A stretch of 64,000 nucleotides of DNA from Limnobacter sp. (GTDB lineage: Bacteria > Pseudomonadota > Gammaproteobacteria > Burkholderiales > Burkholderiaceae_B), in contig JARWZZ010000015.1 of assembly GCA_029866125.1 (NCBI GenBank), positions 372,001 through 436,000 on the forward strand, in the 5' to 3' direction. Each line of letters starts with the position of its first letter. The first letter of the stretch is position 1. This document shows, in pieces, positions 20,404 through 32,556 of the stretch. Made by a program: the position numbers and the translations under genes. The notes under the pieces were generated by a model, which saw nothing but the letters and a program-made list of their open reading frames with translations, did not search any database and was not told where the DNA came from.

Positions 20404-21201
20404 ATGTTGTTCGAATTGGATTGGTCTATTTTACTCGGCTTGTTTCTTGCCGCTTTCAGTGCAGGTCTCATTGACTCAATGGTGGGTGGGGGTGGTCTAA
20501 TTCAAGTGCCAGCCTTGTTCGGTCTTATGCCCGGTGTGAACCACGCCACCCTGTTGGGCACTAATAAAATCGCCAGTGTGGTGGGCACTTCTTTTGCAGC
20601 AAGTCGTTATGCCCGTGTAGCAACCATGCCTTGGAATTCAGTGTTGCCCGCCGCAGCCATGGCATTGATTGGGGCCTTCATTGGCGCTTACATCGTGACT
20701 CAGGTTTCCTCTCAAACCTTGCGTTTATTTTTGCCGGTACTCCTGCTGCTTGTCGCAATTTATACCTTTTACAAGAAAGATTTAGGTTCTGTTCACGCGC
20801 CCAAATGGGGAGTAGAGCATGAACGGTGGATGGGGGCCGGCATTGGTTTGTTGATCGGTTTGTACGATGGCTTTTTTGGGCCGGGTACCGGGTCCTTTCT
20901 CATGGTGGCATTTGTAGTGCTTTGCGGGTATGACTTTCTTCGCGCCACGGCGGGTGCCAAGGTTGTTAACATTGCCTGCAATATCGCCTCTTTGGCCTGG
21001 TTTGCACCTGCTGGCCATGTACTGGTTTCATTGGGCTTGGGTATGGCATTCTTCAATTTGCTTGGTGCACAAGTGGGCACTGCGTTGGCCATACGCAAGG
21101 GTGCTGGTTTTATTCGTAAGTTTTTACTGGTGGTGGTTTTTGTTTTGATTTGCAAAACCAGCTATGACAGCTATTGGCCTCTGGTTCAACATCATTTTTG
21201 A
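20404..21201 (+). CDS. TSUP-family (TauE/SafE) membrane exporter
   Basis: The 265-residue integral membrane protein has the TSUP hallmark GLIDSMVGGGGLIQVPAL (about 22-39), a second half-repeat beginning GLYDGFFGPGTGSF (about 154-167), and about eight hydrophobic segments. TSUP proteins export sulphite, sulphonates or small organic acids; the substrate here is unknown. The ATG at 20404 is the only start that leaves the pckG terminator outside the gene. No strong ribosome binding site is visible. The parS region and mnmG follow. Confidence 0.85.
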   Translation: MLFELDWSILLGLFLAAFSAGLIDSMVGGGGLIQVPALFGLMPGVNHATLLGTNKIASVVGTSFAASRYARVATMPWNSVLPAAAMALIGAFIGAYIVTQVSSQTLRLFLPVLLLLVAIYTFYKKDLGSVHAPKWGVEHERWMGAGIGLLIGLYDGFFGPGTGSFLMVAFVVLCGYDFLRATAGAKVVNIACNIASLAWFAPAGHVLVSLGLGMAFFNLLGAQVGTALAIRKGAGFIRKFLLVVVFVLICKTSYDSYWPLVQHHF

Positions 21202-21207
21202 TCCCAT

Positions 21208-21223
21208 TGTTTCACGTGGAACA
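21208..21223. promoter_or_regulatory. parS: parS site 1
   Basis: TGTTTCACGTGGAACA matches the chromosomal parS consensus (TGTTNCACGTGNAACA), the ParB-binding centromere-like sequence. It is the exact reverse complement of site 2. It lies about 3.6 kb before parB on this strand. Confidence 0.9.
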
Positions 21224-21267
21224 TGGGGTCTTTGCCTTGGTGTTTCTTTCTGACTCCGCTATCTGGG

Positions 21268-21283
21268 TGTTCCACGTGAAACA
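21268..21283. promoter_or_regulatory. parS: parS site 2
   Basis: TGTTCCACGTGAAACA matches the parS consensus and is the mirror image of site 1, 60 bases away centre to centre. It lies between the TSUP gene and the mnmG promoter, where ParB spreading could affect the mnmG-parB operon. Confidence 0.9.
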
Positions 21284-21323
21284 TCCCTCCACATGAGTTC
21301 TTTAGCTTTCAATCAAAACCGCC

Positions 21324-21329
21324 TATAAT
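21324..21329 (+). promoter_or_regulatory. Candidate -10 element of the mnmG operon
   Basis: TATAAT at 21324-21329 lies 24 bases before the mnmG ATG. No good -35 hexamer is visible 16-18 bases upstream, so the promoter is tentative or activator-dependent. Confidence 0.4.
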
Positions 21330-21353
21330 TCAGGCGTTCAGCCAGGAGAATTC

Positions 21354-23318
21354 ATGTATTACCCAGTCGAGTTCGATGTCATTGTTGTTGGTGGCGGTCA
21401 TGCCGGGACAGAAGCTGCGCTAGCCTCCGCACGGTCAGGGGCAAAGACTTTGCTTCTTACTCACAGCATTGAGACTTTGGGTCAAATGTCCTGCAACCCT
21501 TCGATCGGTGGTATTGGCAAAGGGCACTTGGTTAAAGAGGTGGATGCATTGGGTGGTGCGATGGCCTTGGCAACGGACAAGGCTGGCATTCAGTTTCGCA
21601 TTCTCAATAGCTCGAAAGGCCCAGCGGTGCGGGCAACCCGTGCCCAAGCAGACCGGGTACTTTACCGCGCAGCCGTTCGTCACATGTTGGAAAACGAACC
21701 AAATTTGAGTTTGTTTCAACAAGCCGTGGACGATCTGCTGCTAGAAGGTGATCGAGTATGCGGAGCCGTTACGCAGGTGGGTGTGAAGTTCAAAGCAAAA
21801 GCTGTGGTGCTTACGGCGGGTACCTTCCTGAACGGAAAAATTCATGTCGGTTTACAAAATTACTCGGGAGGAAGGGCGGGCGATCCCCCCGCGATTTCCT
21901 TAGGCAACCGCCTTCAAGAAATGAAGCTGCCACAGGGGCGTTTGAAAACCGGTACGCCGCCGCGCATTGACGGACGGTCTATCAACTTTTCTGTGATGAC
22001 AGAGCAACCGGGCGATTTGGATCCAGTGCCCGTGTTTTCATACATGGGCAACACAGCAATGCACCCGCAACAGTTGCCTTGCTGGATTACCCACACCAAT
22101 GAAAAGACTCACGATGTGATTCGATCGGGCCTCGATCGAAGCCCCATGTACACAGGTGTGATTGAAGGGGTGGGGCCTAGGTATTGCCCGTCCATTGAAG
22201 ACAAAATTCACAGATTTGCTGACAAAGCTTCACACCAAATTTTTTTGGAACCCGAAGGCTTGACCACGCATGAGTATTATCCAAATGGTGTGTCTACTTC
22301 ACTGCCATTCGATGTTCAGTTGGATTTACTGCACAGCATTCGGGGTTTGGAGAATGCTTACATTCTTCGCCCCGGTTACGCCATCGAATACGATTACTTT
22401 GATCCACGCGGACTGAAAACCACTTTGGAAACCAAAACCATTGAAGGCCTGTTCTTTGCAGGCCAAATCAATGGCACCACAGGCTATGAAGAGGCAGCTG
22501 CACAAGGTTTGCTAGCTGGGGTGAATGCATCCCTCAAGGTGCAGGGCAAAGACCAGTGGACGCCCCGCCGGGATGAGTCCTATCTTGGTGTGTTGGTCGA
22601 TGACCTGACCACCAAGGGCGTGACAGAACCTTATCGCATGTTCACCAGTCGGGCTGAGTACCGTTTGAGTTTGCGTGAGGACAATGCGGATCAGCGCCTC
22701 ACGCCCGTGGGCCGACAGATGGGATTGGTGGATGACACACGCTGGGCTGCATTCTGTGAGAAGCGGGAGACAGTGGAGCGCGAGAAAGAGCGTCTCAAGT
22801 CCACTTGGGTTAATCCGCGTGTGGTCAACGCAGCAGAGTCAGAACGGGTGCTCAACAAGGTGATGGACCATGAGTACAATTTGTATGACTTGTTGAAGCG
22901 TCCCAATGTGGACTACAACAGCCTAATGGGTATGAAGAAGGACGACGGTCAGCCCGTGCTGAGTGGCAGATTGGAGTCAGAACAGCTCATCAGTCAGTTG
23001 GAAATTGAGGTGAAGTACGCTGGGTATGTCACCCGGCAGCAGCAAGAAATTGAGCGCAGTGCAGGCAATGAAGCACTGCGTCTACCGGCAGACTTGGACT
23101 ACACATCGGTGACAGGGCTTAGTAAAGAGGTTCAGCAAAAGCTGAACACCTGGAAGCCTGAGACGATTGGGCAAGCAGGGCGCATTCAAGGCATTACGCC
23201 CGCTGCAATTTCCTTGTTGATGGTACACCTCAAGAAACGAGATTTGCTCAATGCGGCTACTCGAAGTGCGATGCCCAGCGATGAAGGCTCAGGCGTTACT
23301 GATCAAGAGGTGGCTTGA
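21354..23318 (+). CDS. mnmG: tRNA uridine-5-carboxymethylaminomethyl modification enzyme MnmG (GidA)
   Basis: MnmG is the FAD-dependent partner of MnmE in wobble-uridine modification. The 654-residue protein has the dinucleotide motif [14 protein letters not shown] (about 11-24), [14 protein letters not shown], and [21 protein letters not shown] (about 364-384, split here only for reading). The length and ends are as in the family. CCAGGAG lies six bases before the ATG. It starts the mnmG-rsmG-parA-parB cluster; rsmG follows without a gap. Confidence 0.97.
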   Translation: MYYPVEFDVIVVGGGHAGTEAALASARSGAKTLLLTHSIETLGQMSCNPSIGGIGKGHLVKEVDALGGAMALATDKAGIQFRILNSSKGPAVRATRAQADRVLYRAAVRHMLENEPNLSLFQQAVDDLLLEGDRVCGAVTQVGVKFKAKAVVLTAGTFLNGKIHVGLQNYSGGRAGDPPAISLGNRLQEMKLPQGRLKTGTPPRIDGRSINFSVMTEQPGDLDPVPVFSYMGNTAMHPQQLPCWITHTNEKTHDVIRSGLDRSPMYTGVIEGVGPRYCPSIEDKIHRFADKASHQIFLEPEGLTTHEYYPNGVSTSLPFDVQLDLLHSIRGLENAYILRPGYAIEYDYFDPRGLKTTLETKTIEGLFFAGQINGTTGYEEAAAQGLLAGVNASLKVQGKDQWTPRRDESYLGVLVDDLTTKGVTEPYRMFTSRAEYRLSLREDNADQRLTPVGRQMGLVDDTRWAAFCEKRETVEREKERLKSTWVNPRVVNAAESERVLNKVMDHEYNLYDLLKRPNVDYNSLMGMKKDDGQPVLSGRLESEQLISQLEIEVKYAGYVTRQQQEIERSAGNEALRLPADLDYTSVTGLSKEVQQKLNTWKPETIGQAGRIQGITPAAISLLMVHLKKRDLLNAATRSAMPSDEGSGVTDQEVA

Positions 23319-23978
23319 TTGTCATTGCAGAAACACCGCGCGATGCTGGAAGATGGCATCGCGCAGATTGACTCCCAATTACCAAGCTTAAAACTCAACA
23401 CCGACCAGATTGCACAACTTCTAAGCTATGGTGAGCTGATCCTGAAGTGGAACAAGGTTTACAACCTGACTGCCATTCGGTCAGAACAAGAGGTGATTAC
23501 TCACCATTTGCTGGATTCTCTCGCTGTTGTTCCGTTATTGGACAAGGTGCTTGAAAACCAAACAAACCCACGTGTGTTGGATGTGGGTAGCGGTGCTGGG
23601 TTACCCGGTTTGGTCATTGCCATTTGCCGACCCCACTGGACAGTTCACACCCTGGACACTGTGCAGAAAAAAGCCGCCTTCATGCAACAAGCATGCGGTA
23701 GTCTTAAATTGCAAAATGCGCAGTCTATACACCAAAGGGTGGAGCAGTATTTACCTGAACATGCTTACGATTTAATCTGCTCGAGGGCTTTCTCCAGCAT
23801 GGAGAATTTCATTGAATTGAGCCATCACCTGTTGGCTGAAAATGGCGTGTTTGCTGCACTGAAAGGCAAATTGGATGTAGACAAAAACATCCCCGAAGCT
23901 TGGCAGCTCCAACAACTCATTCAAGTGAATGTTCCATTCTTACCGGGGGAAAGGCATCTCTTCCTGATTAAGCGATAA
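23319..23978 (+). CDS. rsmG: 16S rRNA (guanine-527-N7)-methyltransferase
   Basis: RsmG methylates G527 of 16S rRNA using S-adenosylmethionine. The SAM-binding motif DVGSGAGLPGLV (about 88-99) is clear, and the 219-residue length is normal. I chose the TTG at 23319, immediately after the mnmG stop, because GAGG lies eight bases upstream; an ATG at 23343 would remove eight residues. It is cotranscribed with mnmG and probably translationally coupled to it. Confidence 0.95.
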   Translation: MSLQKHRAMLEDGIAQIDSQLPSLKLNTDQIAQLLSYGELILKWNKVYNLTAIRSEQEVITHHLLDSLAVVPLLDKVLENQTNPRVLDVGSGAGLPGLVIAICRPHWTVHTLDTVQKKAAFMQQACGSLKLQNAQSIHQRVEQYLPEHAYDLICSRAFSSMENFIELSHHLLAENGVFAALKGKLDVDKNIPEAWQLQQLIQVNVPFLPGERHLFLIKR

Positions 23979-24005
23979 AATTGCCAATCTGAAAGGGAGA
24001 GCGTA

Positions 24006-24785
24006 ATGGCCAAGGTGTTTTGTATTGCAAACCAGAAGGGCGGCGTGGGTAAAACCACCACGGCGGTGAATCTGGCTGCGGGCATGGCCATGGTCGGCCA
24101 ACGTGTGTTGTTGATCGATCTGGACCCCCAAGGCAATGCCACCATGGGTTGCGGCATAGACAAACGCACCATCCAAAACAACGTGTATCAAGTGTTGGTC
24201 GGTTTGGCCAGCGCCAAAGAATCTATTGTGCGGGCAGAAGAGTCGGGTTTTGATGTGCTCCCAGCCAACCGCGATTTGGCAGGTGCCGAAGTTGAAATGG
24301 TTGAATTTGAGTCGCGCGAGTTAAAACTGCGTGAGGCGATTGCCGAAGTCAAAGATCAATATGATTTCATACTCATTGATTGTCCGCCTGCCTTGTCGCT
24401 TCTTACTTTGAACGCACTGTGCTGCGCAAATGGCGTGGTTATTCCCATGCAGTGCGAGTATTACGCTTTGGAAGGTTTAAGTGATTTGGTCAACACCATC
24501 AAGCAGGTGTGCAAAAATCTCAATCCAAACCTCACCATTATCGGTTTGTTGCGCGTGATGTTTGACCCCCGCATGACCTTGTCCCAGCAAGTCTCTGAGC
24601 AACTGGAAAAACACTTTGGAAACAAAGTGTTCCAGACGATTATCCCTAGAAATATCCGGTTGGCAGAAGCCCCAAGCTACGGCATTCCTGGTGTGCTGTT
24701 TGACACCAAAAGCAAAGGCGCCAAAGCCTACATCGATTTTGCCACTGAAATGGTTGAGCGGGTTGGTCTTCCAGCAACAGCTTAA
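24006..24785 (+). CDS. parA: Chromosome partitioning ATPase ParA (Soj)
   Basis: ParA is the Walker-type ATPase that positions ParB-parS complexes on the nucleoid. The deviant Walker A KGGVGKTTT (residues 11-19) with its signature Lys, DLDPQGNA (about 38-45) and LIDCPPAL (about 122-129) are all present. The 259-residue length fits the chromosomal class, which lacks an N-terminal DNA-binding domain. AGGGAGA precedes the ATG. parB follows 42 bases downstream. Confidence 0.96.
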   Translation: MAKVFCIANQKGGVGKTTTAVNLAAGMAMVGQRVLLIDLDPQGNATMGCGIDKRTIQNNVYQVLVGLASAKESIVRAEESGFDVLPANRDLAGAEVEMVEFESRELKLREAIAEVKDQYDFILIDCPPALSLLTLNALCCANGVVIPMQCEYYALEGLSDLVNTIKQVCKNLNPNLTIIGLLRVMFDPRMTLSQQVSEQLEKHFGNKVFQTIIPRNIRLAEAPSYGIPGVLFDTKSKGAKAYIDFATEMVERVGLPATA

Positions 24786-24827
24786 AACCCAAGTGACGGC
24801 AATGCTCTGAAAATTCAAGGATATGCA

Positions 24828-25712
24828 ATGAATGCAATCAAAAAAGCCAAAGGTCTTGGGCGTGGTCTAGAGGCTTTGCTTGGCCCCAGCGGAGACACCA
24901 GCACACCAGAGCAGCCCCAGGGCGAGCAGGTCAACAGCGTCGCTCTAGACAGGCTGAGGCCGGGTAAGTACCAGCCCCGTACCCGGATGGATGAAACCGC
25001 TTTGCTGGAACTGGCGGAGTCCATCAAATCCCAAGGCATCATGCAGCCAATTTTGGTCAGGCCTGTGGGGTCGGGCCAGTACGAAATTATTGCCGGTGAG
25101 CGTCGTTCACGCGCCGCCCGCATGGCTGGGCTAACGGAAGTACCCGTGCTGATACGCTCCGTCCCTGACGAAGCCGCGCTCGCCATGGCCTTGATTGAAA
25201 ACATTCAGCGCGAGGACCTCAATCCACTTGAAGAAGCGCAAGGGGTGCAGCGCCTCATTCGTGAGTTCAATTTGACGCATGAAGATGCCTCACGGGCAAT
25301 CGGCCGTTCTCGCAGTGCAACCAGTAATCTTTTGCGCTTATTGAATTTGGCAGAGCCCGTTCAAGTCATGTTGTTGGCCGGTGACATTGAAATGGGTCAT
25401 GCCCGAGCTTTGTTGGCATTGAACAGCGGTGAGCAAATTGCGTGTGCCAATGAAGTGGTTAACCGTAGGTTGTCTGTGCGTGAAACCGAAAAGTTGGTGA
25501 ACGACTGGAGTAAAAACGAAGACCGCAGTATCACCAAGCAGGCACAAAGCAGGGATGTTATTCGCTTGCAAGATGGCCTTTCAGACTGGATTGCTTGTGC
25601 AGTGCAACTGAAAACCAATTCAAAGGGTGCTGGAAGTGTTACCATCCGTTTCAACTCGCTGGACGAGTTGGATGGAGTGCTGGAGCGTATTGGTTTTCCC
25701 AAAGAAGATTAG
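24828..25712 (+). CDS. parB: Chromosome partitioning protein ParB (Spo0J)
   Basis: ParB binds parS and spreads as a CTP-dependent clamp. The 294-residue protein has the N-terminal ParB/Srx-like domain with GERRSRAARMAG (about 88-99), followed by NIQREDLNPLEEA. The helix-turn-helix contains EDASRAIGRSRSATSNLLRL (about 149-168), followed by a C-terminal dimerisation region. AAGGATATGCA precedes the ATG. Its likely sites are the two parS sequences 3.6 kb upstream. The atp operon promoter begins about 60 bases after its stop. Confidence 0.96.
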   Translation: MNAIKKAKGLGRGLEALLGPSGDTSTPEQPQGEQVNSVALDRLRPGKYQPRTRMDETALLELAESIKSQGIMQPILVRPVGSGQYEIIAGERRSRAARMAGLTEVPVLIRSVPDEAALAMALIENIQREDLNPLEEAQGVQRLIREFNLTHEDASRAIGRSRSATSNLLRLLNLAEPVQVMLLAGDIEMGHARALLALNSGEQIACANEVVNRRLSVRETEKLVNDWSKNEDRSITKQAQSRDVIRLQDGLSDWIACAVQLKTNSKGAGSVTIRFNSLDELDGVLERIGFPKED

Positions 25713-25769
25713 TCAATCCAAGGTCACCAATCATTCCGCAACATGGCCTAAAAAAAACGGCCAATTCGT

Positions 25770-25799
25770 TTGACGACCTTACGTACTAACCCCTATAAT
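25770..25799 (+). promoter_or_regulatory. Promoter of the atp operon
   Basis: TTGACG (25770-25775) and TATAAT (25794-25799) are separated by 18 bases, a near-consensus sigma-70 promoter. It lies 80 bases upstream of atpI and just downstream of parB. Confidence 0.8.
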
Positions 25800-25878
25800 C
25801 TGGCGGTTTGTCAAAAACACCTGCGCTAAATGGGTGGTACAACTAAATACATTTAGTGGATGGTGCGGTGCAATATCT

Positions 25879-26211
25879 ATGTGGAAAATAGTCGGGCTTC
25901 AATGGATCGTAGGCACCCTAGTGTGCCTCTCAATGCTCACCATTTCCACTCAGCATGCAACATCAGCGCTGTGGGGTTTGGCTTCGGTGGCCATTCCAAG
26001 CACAGTGTTCGCAGCGCGTCTTGCTTTGGGCAGTAAAACCCCAATAGGCGGCACGTTTGTGTTTTTGGCCGGTGAATTTCTAAAGGTTGCAGCAACTGTC
26101 GCAATTATGTTTGTAGCAAGTCAAGTCGATCCCAACCTGGTGTGGTGGTCCTTGGTGCTCACAGCAGTGGCTGCCCTTAAAAGCTATTTTTTGGCATTTT
26201 TCTTGAGATAA
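25879..26211 (+). CDS. atpI: ATP synthase subunit I
   Basis: AtpI helps assemble the c-ring of ATP synthase. The 110-residue protein has four hydrophobic segments and sits at the first position of the operon, as usual. The sequence is weakly conserved in general; [14 protein letters not shown] (about 70-83) is the recognisable core. I chose the ATG at 25879 (MWKIVGLQW); an in-frame ATG at 25834 would extend it 15 residues. atpB starts two bases after its stop. Confidence 0.85.
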   Translation: MWKIVGLQWIVGTLVCLSMLTISTQHATSALWGLASVAIPSTVFAARLALGSKTPIGGTFVFLAGEFLKVAATVAIMFVASQVDPNLVWWSLVLTAVAALKSYFLAFFLR

Positions 26212-26213
26212 GT

Positions 26214-27074
26214 ATGGCATCTGCAGAACATGGCCCAACGGCCTCGGAATACATCGTCCATCACTTGCAACACTTTGCTACCGACAAGCAAAAGTTCATC
26301 GTGGACTTCTCCATCATTAACATTGACACGATGTTTTATTCCATCCTGTCAGGTTTGATTGTTATCTTCTTCTTGCGTAAAGCAGCAGCCACGGCCACTT
26401 CTGGCGTGCCCGGTCGTTTCCAAGGATTTGTGGAAATGCTAGTGGAAATGGTTGAAAACCAATCCAAGTCTATTGTCCATGGCAATCGCGAATTCATCGC
26501 CCCGTTGGCACTGACTGTGTTCTGCTGGATTATCGTAATGAACACATTCGACTTGCTGCCAGTGGACTTGCTGCCCCGAATCTGGGAAGTGGTTGGTCCC
26601 GCAACAGGTGTGGTTGCTGACCCCCACGAAGCATACATGCGTGTAGTACCCACGGCCGACTTGAACGGTGCCTTAGGTATGTCCATGGGCGTGCTGTGTT
26701 TGATGCTGTACTACTCTGTAAAAATTAAAGGTGCGGGTGGATTTGTGCACGAGTTGTTCTGTGCGCCATTTGGTTCAAATCCACTCCTGTGGATCCCCAA
26801 CTTCATGCTGAACCTGATTGAATTTGCTGCGAAAACCGTGTCTTTGGGCATGCGACTTTTCGGCAATATGTACGCCGGGGAACTGGTGTTCATGCTGATC
26901 GCTTTGCTGGGTAGTGCTGCTGCATTGTCCATGGGCGGTGCTTTTGCCTTCCTTGGTCACATCATTGCGGGTTCGATTTGGGCAATTTTCCACATTCTGA
27001 TCGTGCTGCTTCAGGGCTTCATTTTCATGATGTTGACGCTGATTTACATCGGTCAGGCGCACCAAGCGCACTAA
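26214..27074 (+). CDS. atpB: ATP synthase F0 subunit a
   Basis: Subunit a forms the two proton half-channels next to the c-ring. The 286-residue protein has five to six membrane helices and the conserved [23 protein letters not shown] in pieces around residues 201-223, containing the essential Arg (LGMRLFGNM). It is typical in length. It is the second gene of the atp operon, with atpE following 80 bases later. Confidence 0.97.
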   Translation: MASAEHGPTASEYIVHHLQHFATDKQKFIVDFSIINIDTMFYSILSGLIVIFFLRKAAATATSGVPGRFQGFVEMLVEMVENQSKSIVHGNREFIAPLALTVFCWIIVMNTFDLLPVDLLPRIWEVVGPATGVVADPHEAYMRVVPTADLNGALGMSMGVLCLMLYYSVKIKGAGGFVHELFCAPFGSNPLLWIPNFMLNLIEFAAKTVSLGMRLFGNMYAGELVFMLIALLGSAAALSMGGAFAFLGHIIAGSIWAIFHILIVLLQGFIFMMLTLIYIGQAHQAH

Positions 27075-27139
27075 GCGCTGTTGGTGTTCAGGAACAAGTT
27101 TTAGTGGTTTTTAGGTTTTTCAATTTTTCATTTTTTTAA

Positions 27140-27397
<258 letters not shown>

Positions 27398-27472
27398 TTT
27401 CCAGCCACTTCCTTCGAATAAACCCGCGCGGGTATTCACGATTTGGCCTGCGCGCATTAGAGGAAATTTGCC

Positions 27473-27943
27473 GTGAACTTAAACGCAACGCTGTTTGCAC
27501 AGCTTATCGTTTTCTTCATCTTGGCGTTGTTCACAATGAAATTTGTGTGGCCACCCCTGATTAAGGCAATCGATGAGCGTGCCAAGAAAATCGCAGACGG
27601 CCTAGCCGCTGCTGAAAGAGGCAAGCAAGCCTTGGCGGAAGCCAGCCGTAAAGCTGAACAAGAATTGGCAGTTAGCCGTTCTGAAAATCAGCAACGTTTG
27701 GCAGAAGCTGAGAAGCGAGCTCAACAAATCATCGAAGAAGCGAAACATCAAGCTGAAACTGAAAGAAAGCGTATTTTGGCCCAAGCGGAAGCTGAGGCTG
27801 CTCAAGAAGCACAACGTGCTCGCGAGCAATTGCGTGATCAAGTGGCAACTCTGGTTGTAGCCGGCGCGGAACAAATCCTGAAAAAGGAAATTTCCAAAGA
27901 CGCACATCTGGACTTGCTCAATCAGTTGAAAGCTCAACTGTAA
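27473..27943 (+). CDS. atpF: ATP synthase F0 subunit b
   Basis: Subunit b is the peripheral stalk that connects F0 to F1. The 156-residue protein has one N-terminal membrane helix (about 6-24) followed by a long, charged, coiled-coil-forming region rich in Ala, Glu, Lys and Gln. It starts with GTG at 27473, with AGAGGAAAT just upstream. It sits in normal order between atpE and atpH. Confidence 0.95.
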   Translation: MNLNATLFAQLIVFFILALFTMKFVWPPLIKAIDERAKKIADGLAAAERGKQALAEASRKAEQELAVSRSENQQRLAEAEKRAQQIIEEAKHQAETERKRILAQAEAEAAQEAQRAREQLRDQVATLVVAGAEQILKKEISKDAHLDLLNQLKAQL

Positions 27944-27968
27944 GCCTCAAGATTCAAGGAAACGTAAC

Positions 27969-28502
27969 ATGGTCGAACTATCCACCATCGCCCGTCCTTA
28001 CGCTGAAGCAGCATACGAAGTGGCCAAGGCCACCCATGTTGAGCAGTGGAGTGGCTGGCTAGAGTCGTGGTCGGCGGTTGCAGAAAGTGCAGACATCAAA
28101 CTGTTGGTCAACAATCCCAAGTTGACAGACAAGCAGATTCTGGACATTTTTGTAGAACTGTCGAAGACACCGGCGCAAGCGCAAGCAGGTAATTTCCTGC
28201 AAGCGTTAGTGGAAAATGGCCGTTTGCTGGCCCTGCCAGAAATCGCTCGACAGTTCGCTGAACTGAAGAACGCCGATGCGGGATCTGCTGAAGCTGTAAT
28301 TACTTCAGCATTCCCACTCGACGCATCTGAAGTTCAGAACATTGCGGGCGCATTGGAAAAGAAGTTTGGTCGTTCATTGAATGTGACTGTGCAAGTAGAC
28401 CCCAGCCTGATTGGTGGGGTGGTTGTGACGGTTGGCGATCAGGTTTTGGATAGTTCGGTGCGCGCAAAACTCGACGCGATGAAAGTGGCTTTAACAGCCT
28501 AA
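27969..28502 (+). CDS. atpH: ATP synthase F1 subunit delta
   Basis: Delta couples the top of F1 to subunit b. The 177-residue protein shows the family blocks STIARPYAEAAYEVA (about 4-18), NFLQALVENGRL (about 75-86) and the C-terminal GGVVVTVGDQVLDSSVRAKL (about 149-168). AAGGAAACGTAAC precedes the ATG. Gene order and length are standard. Confidence 0.96.
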   Translation: MVELSTIARPYAEAAYEVAKATHVEQWSGWLESWSAVAESADIKLLVNNPKLTDKQILDIFVELSKTPAQAQAGNFLQALVENGRLLALPEIARQFAELKNADAGSAEAVITSAFPLDASEVQNIAGALEKKFGRSLNVTVQVDPSLIGGVVVTVGDQVLDSSVRAKLDAMKVALTA

Positions 28503-28532
28503 CTTGGCCTCAAACGTAATTGGAGCAATATT

Positions 28533-30074
28533 ATGCAGATTAATCCCTCTGAGATCAGTGAACTGATCAAGAGCCGGATTGAAGGCCTCGGATCATCGGC
28601 CGACATCCGGACACAAGGTACTGTGGTATCCGTGACTGACGGTATTTGTCGAGTTCACGGCTTGTCAGACGCCATGCAAGGTGAAATGCTGGAATTTCCC
28701 GGCAATACATTTGGCTTGGCTTTGAACCTAGAGCGCGACTCTGTTGGCGCGGTTATTTTGGGCCCATACGAGCACATTTCTGAAGGCGATACTGTCAAGT
28801 GTACAGGTCGTATTTTGGAAGTGCCAGTTGGACCAGAATTGCGTGGTCGTGTAGTGAACGCACTGGGTCAGCCTATCGACGGCAAAGGCCCAATCAACGC
28901 AAAAATGACTGACGTGATTGAGAAAGTGGCTCCTGGCGTGATTGAACGTCAGTCCGTTTCCCAGCCACTTCAAACGGGTGTAAAAGCGATTGACTCCATG
29001 GTTCCAGTGGGCCGTGGTCAGCGCGAATTGATTATTGGTGACCGTCAGACTGGTAAAACAGCCGTGGCGCTAGACACCATCATCAACCAGAAAGGTACAG
29101 GCGTAACTTGCGTATACGTGGCTGTGGGCCAAAAAGCCTCTTCCATCCAAAACGTGGTTCGCAAGCTGGAAGAGTTCGGCGCAATGGAATACACCATTGT
29201 TGTTGCAGCTGCCGCTTCTGAGTCTGCTGCATTGCAGTACTTGGCACCCTACTCCGGTTGCACAATGGGCGAGTATTTCCGCGATCGCGGTGAAGACGCG
29301 CTGATTATTTATGATGATTTGTCCAAGCAAGCCGTGGCTTACCGTCAGATTTCCCTGTTGCTGCGTCGCCCACCCGGCCGCGAAGCTTACCCAGGCGACG
29401 TGTTCTATCTACACAGCCGTTTGTTGGAGCGTGCAGCTCGCGTAAACGTTGAGTATGTAGAGAAGTTCACCAAGGGTGCTGTGAAAGGCAAAACAGGTTC
29501 TTTGACCGCTCTGCCAATTATTGAAACACAAGCTGGCGACGTAACAGCGTTCGTTCCAACCAACGTGATTTCAATTACCGACGGTCAGATCTTCTTGGAA
29601 ACTGACTTGTTCAACTCAGGTATTCGTCCAGCGATTAACGCGGGTATTTCCGTGTCTCGCGTGGGTGGTGCTGCTCAGACCAAAGTGGTTAAGAAGCTGT
29701 CAGGCGGTATTCGTACCGACTTGGCGCAGTATCGTGAATTGGCTGCTTTTGCGCAGTTCGCTTCCGATCTGGACGAAGCCACTCGCCGTCAGTTGGAGCG
29801 CGGTCGTCGCGTGGTTGAGCTGCTCAAGCAGCCTCAATACCAGCCTTTGAAGACTTGGGAAATGGCGCTTGCGCTGTTTGCCATCAACAACGGCTACATC
29901 GATGACGTGGAAGTTAAAAATGTGTTGGCCTTCGAATCCGGTCTGCGTCAGTTCATGCTGACCAGCCACAAGGATTTGGTTGACAGAATTGAGCAGACTT
30001 ATGAATTGTCGAAAGACGACGAACCAAAGCTGCACGATGCTGTGAAGGCTTTCAAGAAAACTGGCGCGTATTAA
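28533..30074 (+). CDS. atpA: ATP synthase F1 subunit alpha
   Basis: Alpha is the non-catalytic nucleotide-binding subunit of F1. The 513-residue length is normal. Walker [10 protein letters not shown] (about 169-177) and the alpha-specific segment [15 protein letters not shown] (about 157-171) are present, with the arginine finger region [10 protein letters not shown] near 372-381. It sits between atpH and atpG. Confidence 0.98.
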   Translation: MQINPSEISELIKSRIEGLGSSADIRTQGTVVSVTDGICRVHGLSDAMQGEMLEFPGNTFGLALNLERDSVGAVILGPYEHISEGDTVKCTGRILEVPVGPELRGRVVNALGQPIDGKGPINAKMTDVIEKVAPGVIERQSVSQPLQTGVKAIDSMVPVGRGQRELIIGDRQTGKTAVALDTIINQKGTGVTCVYVAVGQKASSIQNVVRKLEEFGAMEYTIVVAAAASESAALQYLAPYSGCTMGEYFRDRGEDALIIYDDLSKQAVAYRQISLLLRRPPGREAYPGDVFYLHSRLLERAARVNVEYVEKFTKGAVKGKTGSLTALPIIETQAGDVTAFVPTNVISITDGQIFLETDLFNSGIRPAINAGISVSRVGGAAQTKVVKKLSGGIRTDLAQYRELAAFAQFASDLDEATRRQLERGRRVVELLKQPQYQPLKTWEMALALFAINNGYIDDVEVKNVLAFESGLRQFMLTSHKDLVDRIEQTYELSKDDEPKLHDAVKAFKKTGAY

Positions 30075-30152
30075 TTAGCTGAAAAGCTGATTGTACCCAC
30101 AGCAAACCGTGGGAGAGCTTAACCACTCTCCCATCTGCTAGGAGGAAATACG

Positions 30153-31022
30153 ATGTCAGGAATGAAGGAAATTCGCACGAAGATCAAGAGCGTTCAGAAC
30201 ACGCGCAAGATCACCAAGGCGATGGAAATGGTGGCCGCATCCAAGATGCGCAAGGCACAAGACCGCATGCGTGCGGCTCGTCCTTACGCAGACAAAGTGC
30301 GTAATATTTGTGCCAACTTGTCCAAAGCCAATCCTGAGTACCGCCATGACTACATGGTGGCGCGCAGTGAAGTCAAAAATGTAGGTGTCATTGTTGTGAC
30401 CACCGACAAAGGGCTTTGCGGCGGCTTGAACACCAACGTGTTGCGCGTGGTGACCACCAAGCTTCAGGAGTTGAGTGGAAAGAACGTGAAGGCGAAAGCC
30501 ACTGCGATTGGTTCCAAAGGTTTGGGTTTCTTGAACCGGATTAACGTTCCCATTTCGTCCAAAGTGACGCAGATGGGCGATATTCCACACATGGAAACAC
30601 TGATTGGCGCAATCAAAGTGCAGTTGGATGCTTACGTGGCTGGCGAAGTGGATGCGGTTTATCTTGCATACACAAAGTTCGTCAACACCATGAAGCAAGA
30701 GCCAGTTCTGGAACAGTTGCTGCCCTTGGGTGGAGACAAGATGCAAGCCGATGAAGGTTCAACTTCATGGGACTACATCTATGAACCCGATCCAAAGGCT
30801 GTGATCGATTATTTGCTGACCCGCTACATCGAAGCGTTGGTGTATCAAGCTGTGACCGAAAACATGGCCTCCGAGCAGTCAGCTCGAATGGTTGCCATGA
30901 AGGCCGCATCTGACAACGCCAAAAACGTGATCGGTGAATTGCAGCTGACGTACAACAAAGCACGTCAAGCCGCGATTACCAAAGAGTTGGCTGAGATTGT
31001 GGGCGGCGCCGCTGCTGTTTAA
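30153..31022 (+). CDS. atpG: ATP synthase F1 subunit gamma
   Basis: Gamma is the central rotating shaft. The 289-residue protein has the N-terminal helix [20 protein letters not shown] (about 5-24), the block [11 protein letters not shown] (about 82-92), and the C-terminal helix ending [15 protein letters not shown], all family hallmarks. AGGAGG lies seven bases before the ATG. Confidence 0.97.
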   Translation: MSGMKEIRTKIKSVQNTRKITKAMEMVAASKMRKAQDRMRAARPYADKVRNICANLSKANPEYRHDYMVARSEVKNVGVIVVTTDKGLCGGLNTNVLRVVTTKLQELSGKNVKAKATAIGSKGLGFLNRINVPISSKVTQMGDIPHMETLIGAIKVQLDAYVAGEVDAVYLAYTKFVNTMKQEPVLEQLLPLGGDKMQADEGSTSWDYIYEPDPKAVIDYLLTRYIEALVYQAVTENMASEQSARMVAMKAASDNAKNVIGELQLTYNKARQAAITKELAEIVGGAAAV

Positions 31023-31044
31023 GCAGGGTTCTGAATGATTTTGA

Positions 31045-32451
<1,407 letters not shown>

Positions 32452-32556
32452 TTCAATTTATTGAACCCATTGGTGAGTAAAGAGCGATCGCAGGTTGCTC
32501 TGCTTCTTTGTTGAAGTTCAAGTGGCCTGCGGTGTTCTGTCACAAAGGAAACGAGT

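Noticed and set aside
25740..25765. Terminator after parB (GGCC...GGCC around an A run)
   Set aside because: The 4-bp stem is too short, and the A run is inside the loop rather than after a stem.
30156..30746. 196-codon open frame opposite atpG
   Set aside because: Antisense shadow of a conserved gene; His/Cys-rich composition typical of such shadows.
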